Positions 1 to 5,951 of a stretch of 5,951 nt of DNA are shown here, in pieces. The notes under the pieces were generated by a model, which was given only the letters and a program-made list of their open reading frames with translations, searched no databases and was not told where the DNA came from. Numbering within the stretch: the first letter of the stretch is position 1; each line of letters opens with the position of its first letter. Origin of the DNA: an uncultured bacterium. Lineage in GTDB: Bacteria; Actinomycetota; Coriobacteriia; Coriobacteriales; Coriobacteriaceae. Position numbers and translations under genes: made by a program. The stretch lies in NCBI GenBank assembly GCA_905216175.1, contig CAJMSV010000102.1, positions 1 through 5,951 on the forward strand, in the 5' to 3' direction.

Positions 1-99
1 GCTTCTCTCCGGAACATTCCGCAGGACGCAAAGAGGCTCCGCAGCGCGAAGCGCGATGCGGAGCCTCTTTGCATGTCCGAGGACGTTCCGGAGAGAAGC
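1..99. repeat. Nested palindrome downstream of groEL (99 bp, may be cut by the window edge)
   Basis: The outer arms 1-15 (GCTTCTCTCCGGAAC) and 85-99 are exact reverse complements. The inner arms 28-43 (GCAAAGAGGCTCCGCA) and 57-72 are also exact over 16 bp. Between them, GGAC (24-27) can pair with GTCC (75-78) and TCC (18-20) with GGA (81-83). The tip 44-54 is GCGC-GAA-GCGC, a further mini-hairpin. The whole stretch can therefore fold as one hairpin or cruciform centred near position 50. It starts 49 bp after the groEL stop codon. Because the outer arm begins at base 1, the element may continue to the left of the window. It shares a core with the palindrome at 2305-2520, which suggests a repeat family. 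The pairing is read directly; the family assignment is inference. Confidence 0.85.
28..72. terminator. Probable rho-independent terminator of groESL (inner hairpin)
   Basis: A perfect 16-bp GC-rich stem (28-43 with 57-72) closes a 13-nt tip. The stem has an AAA/TTT step near its outer end, so it could work in either direction. It is the first strong hairpin after the groEL stop at 148. The U-tract is short on the minus strand: the transcript leaves the stem as CTTTGC and then GTCCTG. Termination may therefore be weak or depend on the longer outer arms. The gene on the other side is outside the window. Confidence 0.55.
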
Positions 100-147
100 C
101 CCGTCACGCCCCCGGATTCCCGGTGGGAGTTCTAGACCTTGTCGGCC

Positions 148-1863
<1,716 letters not shown>

Positions 1864-1881
1864 TCAGAGATTCTGACGAGA

Positions 1882-2175
1882 CTAGGCCTCGACGACGGCG
1901 TAGATGTCGTCGGCGCGCATCAGCAGATACTTCTCGCCGTCGACCTTGACCTCGTTGCCACCGAACTTACCGTAGATGACAACGTCACCGACCTTGACGT
2001 CCATGGGGATGCGCTCACCCTTGTCGTTGACCTTGCCGGCGCCAACGGCAACGATGGTTCCACGCTGCGGCTTCTCCTGGGCGTTGCTGGCGATATACAG
2101 ACCAGAAGCGGTCTTCTGCTCGGCCTCGTCGGGCTTGACCAGAACACGATCTGCAAGCGGCTTCAAAGACGACAT
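1882..2175 (-). CDS. groES: Co-chaperonin GroES (Hsp10)
   Basis: This is the 97-aa lid of the GroEL chamber; family members form a heptameric dome that caps the ring in an ATP-dependent way. The N-terminal KPLADRVLVKPDEAEQKT (5-22) matches the family signature. The mobile loop that contacts GroEL is about 17-33, with SGLYIA (24-29) where E. coli has GGIVL. RGTIVAVGAGK (38-48), KVGDVVIYGKFGG (61-73) and the terminal DDIYAVVEA (89-97) follow in the usual order. Length is normal. The start is ATG at 2175, with AGGAGG at 2184-2189 eight bases upstream. The same frame stays open to 2370, but that extension has no family similarity and has no such site. The stop is TAG. It is the first gene of the groESL operon. 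Confidence 0.97.
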   Translation of the reverse strand: MSSLKPLADRVLVKPDEAEQKTASGLYIASNAQEKPQRGTIVAVGAGKVNDKGERIPMDVKVGDVVIYGKFGGNEVKVDGEKYLLMRADDIYAVVEA

Positions 2176-2183
2176 GCTTGTCT

Positions 2184-2189
2184 CCTCCT
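2184..2189 (-). promoter_or_regulatory. Ribosome binding site of groES
   Basis: A perfect AGGAGG on the minus strand sits 8 nt upstream of the ATG at 2175. It decides the start against the longer open frame that runs to 2370. Confidence 0.85.
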
Positions 2190-2194
2190 TTTTG

Positions 2195-2300
2195 GGCCGC
2201 GCGGTTATACCACGCGAATTAACCCTTTTTTGTTTGCGTACGCGTTGAATGGTACCCACGAATGGCGGGTTATACAACACGGAGTCAAAAAATCTTATTT
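2195..2300 (-). promoter_or_regulatory. groESL upstream region, promoter not clearly resolved
   Basis: Read on the minus strand, this stretch has two copies of GTATAACC (2268-2275 and 2203-2210). Each contains a -10-like TATAAC (2269-2274 and 2204-2209). Neither has a good TTGACA-like box at the proper distance. A TTGACT (2283-2288) lies only 8 nt before the upstream TATAAC, too close for a sigma-70 promoter. The downstream copy would put the transcript start about 20 nt before the ATG. Also seen are palindromes GCGTACGC (2236-2243) and CCGCGCGG (2197-2204), and a direct repeat GAATGG (2247-2252 and 2260-2265). I found neither a CIRCE operator (TTAGCACTC-N9-GAGTGCTAA) nor a HAIR operator (CTTGAGT-N7-ACTCAAG), the usual heat-shock sites. 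The promoter must be here or within the palindrome upstream. Confidence 0.4.
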
Positions 2301-2304
2301 TTTG

Positions 2305-2520
2305 GCACTTAGATTTTCTGAATGCCGGAGGATAACTTAACAGTGGCGCCCGGGGCGGACCGGAGGGCATTAAGTTTGCTGCTCTACAGTCCTGCGCAAG
2401 ACGGAAAGCACATTAAGTGCTTTCCTTTGCGTGCGGAACTCGCGATAAACTTCATGCCCTCCGGTCCGCCCCGGGAGCTGGGGTAACTTATTCGGGCCCG
2501 GCATTCAGAAAAGTCAGTGC
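2305..2520. repeat. Large nested imperfect palindrome (about 216 bp) upstream of groES
   Basis: Symmetry is centred near 2412-2414 in layers. GCACT (2305-2309) faces AGTGC (2516-2520). TTTTCTGAATGCCGG (2314-2328) is an exact inverted match of 2498-2512. A middle layer (2330-2341 against 2482-2493) is inverted at about 9 of 12 positions. Arms 2349-2377 and 2447-2475 match at 28 of 29 positions. The tip is GGAAAGCAC (2403-2411) with GTGCTTTCC (2417-2425) around ATTAA. No reading frame in it looks like a gene and there is no transposase. It lies between the amidohydrolase terminator and the groES promoter region. It could be a non-autonomous palindromic mobile element, a structured RNA, or a compound terminator. 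The layers are read directly; the nature is inference. Confidence 0.85.
2349..2475. repeat. Core palindromic element, 29-bp arms, candidate inserted unit
   Basis: The left arm 2349-2377 and right arm 2447-2475 pair over 29 positions with one mismatch (T2371 against C2453). The outer 22 bp are perfect. The 69-nt interior contains the perfect 9-bp inner hairpin 2403-2425 and, on the minus strand, TTCCGCACGCAAAG (2425-2438), a core shared with the palindrome at 1-99. TAACTTA occurs as a direct repeat at 2333-2339 and 2484-2490 on either side of this unit. That would fit a 7-bp target duplication around a roughly 144-bp element (2340-2483). The insertion model is inference. Confidence 0.6.
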
Positions 2521-2553
2521 AGCAAAATGGCGATGCAGATGGTGCGAACAAGA

Positions 2554-2582
2554 AAGGGGCACGCTGCTGAAACGTGCCCCTT
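2554..2582 (-). terminator. Rho-independent terminator of the amidohydrolase gene
   Basis: On the minus strand AAGGGGCACG pairs perfectly with CGTGCCCCTT (10 bp) around a 9-nt loop, and is followed by TCTTGTT. The resulting U-rich run CCCCTTTCTTGTT begins about 20 nt after the stop codon at 2600. It should insulate groESL from read-through of the upstream gene. Confidence 0.85.
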
Positions 2583-2599
2583 ATGGGTGGGGTATGGGG

Positions 2600-4237
2600 C
2601 TAGCGCTCGTAGATTACGTTACCTGCCAGGTAGGTGGCCTGAACTTTGGTGACCTGGAGCTCTTGGGGGTCAACGGTGAGCGGGTTTTGGTCCAGGACTA
2701 CCAGATCGGCGTATTTGCCGGGCTCCAAGCTGCCGAGGTTTTGTTCGTCGCCCGCTGCATAGGCGCTGCCCAAGGTGTAGTTGCGCAGAGCCGTTGCTGC
2801 ATCGATGCGCTCGCTCGGCAACCAGCCGCCCTCGGGCCAGTGGCTGCGGGGGTCCTGGCGCGTGATAGCCGTGTAGAGCACGTTCATGCTGGTAACAGCT
2901 GTTATGGGGCTATCGGTGCCGAAGGCTTGGCGAATGCCGCGCTGTTTATAGGTCGCAAACGGCCACATGATGCGGCTGCGCTCCAGGCCCAGGTCGCGCT
3001 CCGGTCCACCCGGGTCGAGTGTAATGTGGCAGGGCTGGCTCGAAGCAACCACGTTGAGCTTGCGCAGGCGGTCGATGTCCTCGGGCAAGAGGTTCTCCAG
3101 ATGCTCGAGCGTGTTATGACCGTGCTGGGGCAGACCGTACAGGTCGGCGGCCTCCTCAAAGATATCCAGCGCAGCATGAATTGCACCGTCACCAATGACG
3201 TGGATGCGCACGGTGTGGCCGCGCTCCGCGGCCGCCAGAACCAGTTTGCGCATGCGCTCAGCCGGGACCGTCAGACGGCCCTGGTCGCCCGGGAAGCGCG
3301 GATTGGTATAGGGCTCGGTGAGATATGCCGTGTGTTCGCTCGACACGCCGTCGAAGAACTGCTTAAAACCCGGCGCCGAAAGCAGCGCGTTGTTCGCGTA
3401 ACGTACCTGGAGCTCTTCTAGACGCGACTGGTCATCCAGCAGCGTGGGGAACAGATGGGCACGAATGCCCAGCTTGCCGGCCGTCTGCAATTTGTCATAG
3501 ACATCGTCGCGGATAAAGTCGCATCCCGGCATGGGCATGAGCGACATGTCGCAGATCGAGGTGATGCCCTGCTCGGCCATGCGCCTCATTTGATCGGCGT
3601 AAGCGCCTGCGATGCGATCTTCGCCCAGCCACTCAAGGCAGCGCGGCAACAGCTGCATGGCAGCCGCTTCGTGAGCAATGCCCGTGAGCTCGCCGTTTGC
3701 GTCCTTGTCGTAGCTACCGCCCGCTGGCGGCTCGCTGTCGCGCGTGACGCCGAGCGCCTCGAGTGCGCAGCTGTTGAGCCACAGCGTGTGGCCGTCGCCC
3801 GAGTACATAACGCAGGGACGATTGGGGAATGCCGCATCGAGCGACGCCTTGGTAGGATGCTCGGGCGGGTCCCAACGGTAGTCGCGCCAGCCCTGCGTCA
3901 CAACCCAAGCGTCGTCAGGCAGGTCCTGGGAAAACTCGAGCGCGTGCTGCTCCAGCGCCGCCTCTGACGTGCCCATATCCATGAGCATGTACGGCGAGGA
4001 TCCGACCGAGGTATGGAAGAAGTGCAGATGAGCGTCATGGAAACCGGGGCAGACAAACTGCTCGCCGTAGTCGAGAACCGGCGTGGCGGCGGGAGCGGCG
4101 GCGATCACGTCATCGGGCGCACCGACTGCGACGATACGGTCGCCTGCAGTGGCAATCGCCAGCTCGCGGGCGGTATCGATGCCGTCTTGGGCAGTAAAAA
4201 CGTTCTTGGAGCGGATAATCCGATCGATATGTTGCAT
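2600..4237 (-). CDS. YtcJ-type metal-dependent amidohydrolase (Amidohydro_3 family)
   Basis: This is a predicted cytosolic TIM-barrel hydrolase of the amidohydrolase superfamily. Known relatives include N-substituted formamide deformylase (NfdA), but most YtcJ-like proteins have no known substrate. The 545-aa length is typical. The N-terminal beta-sandwich (about 1-60) leads into CPGFHDAHLH (63-72) with the metal-binding H67/H70/H72 cluster. KQFFDG (292-297), RIHVIGDGA (344-352, H346 and D350), LEH (377-379, H379) and FGTDSPI (439-445, D442) follow in family order. The C-terminal GSLEPGKYADLVVLDQNPL (502-520) is the usual return to the small domain. There is no signal peptide. Three in-frame ATGs cluster at 4249, 4243 and 4237. 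I chose 4237 because GGGG (4244-4247) lies six bases upstream; 4249 would add four residues. It is divergent from the M20 gene. The substrate cannot be assigned. Confidence 0.93.
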   Translation of the reverse strand: MQHIDRIIRSKNVFTAQDGIDTARELAIATAGDRIVAVGAPDDVIAAAPAATPVLDYGEQFVCPGFHDAHLHFFHTSVGSSPYMLMDMGTSEAALEQHALEFSQDLPDDAWVVTQGWRDYRWDPPEHPTKASLDAAFPNRPCVMYSGDGHTLWLNSCALEALGVTRDSEPPAGGSYDKDANGELTGIAHEAAAMQLLPRCLEWLGEDRIAGAYADQMRRMAEQGITSICDMSLMPMPGCDFIRDDVYDKLQTAGKLGIRAHLFPTLLDDQSRLEELQVRYANNALLSAPGFKQFFDGVSSEHTAYLTEPYTNPRFPGDQGRLTVPAERMRKLVLAAAERGHTVRIHVIGDGAIHAALDIFEEAADLYGLPQHGHNTLEHLENLLPEDIDRLRKLNVVASSQPCHITLDPGGPERDLGLERSRIMWPFATYKQRGIRQAFGTDSPITAVTSMNVLYTAITRQDPRSHWPEGGWLPSERIDAATALRNYTLGSAYAAGDEQNLGSLEPGKYADLVVLDQNPLTVDPQELQVTKVQATYLAGNVIYER

Positions 4238-4324
4238 GGGCATCCCCATCTCTGGCAGGAAATTCAACACCCCCGAGTGTACTCCCCCGCCCTTGTAACA
4301 AAACCCCAAGCGGCAAACGGCAAC

Positions 4325-4354
4325 TTTACCAGCCCTAGCGGCAGGTGGCATACT
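4325..4354 (+). promoter_or_regulatory. Candidate promoter of the M20 gene
   Basis: TTTACC (4325-4330) and CATACT (4349-4354) are spaced 18 bp apart. Each matches four of six positions of the sigma-70 consensus. It would start the transcript about 45 nt before the ATG at 4406. This is a moderate match only. Confidence 0.35.
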
Positions 4355-4389
4355 GGAGAAAGCCTGTACGATTTTGCGATCAACCCAGC

Positions 4390-4395
4390 AAGGAG
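4390..4395 (+). promoter_or_regulatory. Ribosome binding site of the M20 gene
   Basis: AAGGAG lies 10 nt before the ATG at 4406. It decides this start over the much longer open frame that begins inside the divergent gene at 4013. Confidence 0.75.
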
Positions 4396-4405
4396 CAAAT
4401 CGACC

Positions 4406-5869
4406 ATGACGAAGACCAAGGCACAGCAGATTATGGCGGCGACCGAGGCTCGCGCGGCTGACGACGTCACCGCAGCCATCAAAGATATCGCTACCGAGTT
4501 TGAACCCTATATCATCAAGCAGCGCCGGCACTTCCATAAGCACCCGGAGCTGAGCCTTGCCGAGGAGCGCACGACCTCCGACATCGCCAACCAGCTCGAC
4601 GCCATGAATATCCCCTACGAGCGTCCGCTCAAGACGGGCCTTGTGGCGACCCTTCGCGGCACCGCGCCCGACGCCTATCGCGAGGACGGCACGCCACGCC
4701 GCCGCATCCTGCTGCGCGCCGACATCGACGCCCTGCCCGTCACCGAGCAGACCGGCGAGGAGTTCGCCAGCGTCAACGAGGGCTGCATGCACGCCTGCGG
4801 CCACGACTGCCATATCGCCATGATGCTCGGAACGCTGCAAATCCTGCGCCATATGACCGACGACATCCACGGCGAGGTCCGCATCGTGTTCCAGCCCAGC
4901 GAGGAAAACGGCCAGGGCGCCAAGCTCATGATCGGCACGGGCGTGCTCGACGGCGTCGATGGCGCCTACGCCGCGCACATCTGGAGTGAGGTCGACGCCG
5001 GCACCGTAAGCTGCGAGCCCGGACCGCGCATGGCCAATACCGACTGGTTCCGCATCGATGTCCGCGGCACCTCGTGCCACGGCGCCATGCCCCAGCGCGG
5101 CCACGACGCCGTCATGGTGGCCGCCGAGATCGTCAACGCCCTGCAGACCATCGTCTCACGCGAAATCAGCCCCTACGAGCCTGCTGTCATCACTGTCGGC
5201 GAGCTGCACGGCGGCACCGCGCGCAACGTTATCGCCGGCACGGCCTACCTCGCCGGCACGGTGCGCACCTACGGCGATTCGACCCACGAGGAAATGCCGG
5301 AGCTCATGCGCCGCATCGTGGAGCATACCGCGGCCGCCTTGGGCGCCGAGGCAGAGCTCACCGACTACACCATCGCCAACTACAAGGTCGAAAACGAGGT
5401 CGCCTCGAGCGAGCGCTGCCGTCAGGCTGTAATCAAATGCCTGGGTCCCACCGGTCAAGGCCATTACCGCGGCACGCTTTCGGGCGAGGATTTTTCGGAG
5501 TACCTGCGCCGCGTACCGGGCGTGCTCGCCTTTGTAGGTACGCGCAACCCCAAGATTGGCGCCACGTACGCCCAGCATTCCTGCTTTTACAAGATTGACG
5601 AGACCGTGCTGGCAAAGGGCTCCATGGTGGCCGCCCAGTATGCTATCGACTTTTTGGCCGAGCCCACGCAAGAGGAGCTCGACGGCCCCACGATTACCGC
5701 GGTCGCCGAAACCAACCCCGATCTGGCCGCCAAGTTGCGCTCTGCCAAGGCGACGACCGCCGAGGCTCGCGACGCCATCCATGATGCCCGAACGGCTCGC
5801 CATGCCGCGATCAAGGGCATCCACGACGCACGCGCTGCTGCACGCCGTGAGGAGAAGCACGACGAGTAG
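4406..5869 (+). CDS. M20-family metallopeptidase / N-acyl amino acid amidohydrolase (M20D-like)
   Basis: This is a predicted cytosolic two-metal hydrolase of the M20D group, which includes hippurate hydrolase, IAA-amino acid hydrolase and N-acetyl-diaminopimelate deacetylase. The group cleaves N-acyl or aminoacyl amide bonds. The catalytic domain starts with RRHFHKHPELS (40-50), then LRADIDALP (103-111) and HACGHDCH (129-136; ligands C131 and H133). FQPSEENGQGA (162-172) carries the E166/E167 pair, followed by AHIW (H191). The inserted dimerisation domain (about 212-310) has GTSCHGAMPQRGHDAV (221-236) and RNVIAGTAYLAGTVRT (273-288). The last ligand is probably H391 in AQHSCFYKIDE. All expected ligands are present, so it is probably active. 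At 487 aa it is longer than the usual 380-400. About 35 extra residues are at the N-terminus, and about 70 Ala/Arg/Lys/Glu-rich residues (419-487) follow the fold, with a duplicated IHDAR motif. The substrate is unknown. Confidence 0.94.
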   Translation: MTKTKAQQIMAATEARAADDVTAAIKDIATEFEPYIIKQRRHFHKHPELSLAEERTTSDIANQLDAMNIPYERPLKTGLVATLRGTAPDAYREDGTPRRRILLRADIDALPVTEQTGEEFASVNEGCMHACGHDCHIAMMLGTLQILRHMTDDIHGEVRIVFQPSEENGQGAKLMIGTGVLDGVDGAYAAHIWSEVDAGTVSCEPGPRMANTDWFRIDVRGTSCHGAMPQRGHDAVMVAAEIVNALQTIVSREISPYEPAVITVGELHGGTARNVIAGTAYLAGTVRTYGDSTHEEMPELMRRIVEHTAAALGAEAELTDYTIANYKVENEVASSERCRQAVIKCLGPTGQGHYRGTLSGEDFSEYLRRVPGVLAFVGTRNPKIGATYAQHSCFYKIDETVLAKGSMVAAQYAIDFLAEPTQEELDGPTITAVAETNPDLAAKLRSAKATTAEARDAIHDARTARHAAIKGIHDARAAARREEKHDE

Positions 5870-5905
5870 TCGTCACACCCATCCATAACAGCCTGGCTAA
5901 AGCAA

Positions 5906-5941
5906 AGCGGGGGCGGACGTTTCGACACGTCCGCCCCCGCT
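5906..5941. terminator. Strong hairpin terminator after the M20 gene
   Basis: A perfect 15-bp stem, AGCGGGGGCGGACGT (5906-5920) with 5927-5941, closes a 6-nt loop. It lies 36 bp after the TAG stop. The plus-strand tail TCATTTATC is only moderately T-rich. The minus-strand exit reads GCTTTGCTTTAG, so it may stop transcription from both sides. Confidence 0.8.
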
Positions 5942-5951
5942 CATTTATCAA

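Larger units (their letters stand above)
4238..4405. promoter_or_regulatory. Divergent intergenic region between the two hydrolase genes
   Basis: The 168 bp should carry promoters for both genes. For the minus gene, TACACT (4276-4281, minus strand) is a possible -10 box, with no convincing -35. Possible protein-binding sites are GAGT-GT-ACTC (4275-4284), the odd palindrome TTGTAACAA (4293-4301), and three CGGCA copies (4311, 4318 and 4339), the first two in the tandem CGGCAAA-CGGCAAC. No regulator gene is adjacent, so none can be named. Confidence 0.5.

Noticed and set aside
2176..2370. Upstream extension of groES to 162 aa
   Set aside because: GroES proteins are about 95-100 aa. The ATG at 2175 has a perfect AGGAGG, and the extension runs into the palindrome.
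2305..2520. CRISPR array or tRNA-like element in the groES upstream region
   Set aside because: The symmetry is inverted and has one centre. There are no regularly spaced direct repeats and no cloverleaf with conserved T-loop bases.
2302..2523. A CIRCE operator split by the palindrome (TTGGCACTT at 2302-2310 and CAGTGCAGC at 2515-2523)
   Set aside because: Each half only partly matches CIRCE, the halves are about 200 bp apart, and the 15-bp outer arms would still separate them after removal of the inner unit.
2417..3421. A 334-codon plus-strand open frame antisense to the 3' half of the amidohydrolase gene
   Set aside because: It has no recognisable domain, starts inside the large palindrome and runs opposite a well-supported gene. 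It is a shadow frame.
4013..4405. Upstream extension of the M20 frame to 618 aa
   Set aside because: The extension runs antisense through the amidohydrolase start. The ATG at 4406 has an AAGGAG site and matches the start of the globular protein.
4238..5104. Upstream extension of the amidohydrolase frame to 834 aa
   Set aside because: The added 289 residues lie antisense to the M20 gene and have no family similarity. The family N-terminus begins at the ATG cluster 4237-4249.
5156..5860. A 234-codon minus-strand open frame opposite the M20 gene
   Set aside because: It is antisense to a clear enzyme with all its motifs, and its own composition is that of a shadow frame.

Overview
This window looks like ordinary chromosome from a high-GC, Gram-positive-type bacterium. 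I would guess an actinobacterium of the Coriobacteriia (Collinsella- or Olsenella-like). The guess rests on the GC-rich codon use, the strong AGGAGG-type ribosome binding sites, and a GroEL whose N-terminal half and short GGGMY tail look actinobacterial. No marker settles the genus.

Layout, left to right: (1) positions 1-99 are a nested, near-perfect palindrome just downstream of groEL that probably includes its terminator. (2) groEL (1785 to 148) and groES (2175 to 1882) lie on the minus strand as a two-gene chaperonin operon, with a 96-bp intercistronic gap that can form a GC-rich hairpin. (3) The 424-bp gap 2176-2599 has no gene. It holds the groES upstream region, with no recognisable CIRCE or HAIR operator. 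It also holds a very large nested imperfect palindrome (about 2305-2520) and the terminator of the next gene. (4) A YtcJ-type metal-dependent amidohydrolase of 545 aa lies on the minus strand (4237 to 2600). (5) A 168-bp divergent intergenic region (4238-4405) probably carries both promoters. (6) An M20-family metallopeptidase/amidohydrolase of 487 aa lies on the plus strand (4406-5869), with an unusual charged, internally repeated C-terminal extension. It is followed by a strong hairpin terminator (5906-5941).

How the genes work together: GroES and GroEL form one folding machine. The two divergent hydrolases are both predicted metal-dependent amide or N-acyl hydrolases in the cytosol and may share a regulatory region. 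Their substrates cannot be read from sequence, and a joint pathway is only suggested by their position.

The least ordinary content is non-coding. Two large nested palindromes bracket the groESL operon and share a core (TTCCGCA, then an optional GGA, then CGCAAAG). This suggests they belong to one family of dispersed intergenic palindromic elements. The larger one has a 7-bp direct repeat (TAACTTA) placed as if a palindromic element had inserted into the loop of an older palindrome. I see no phage, CRISPR, tRNA, rRNA or transposase gene.
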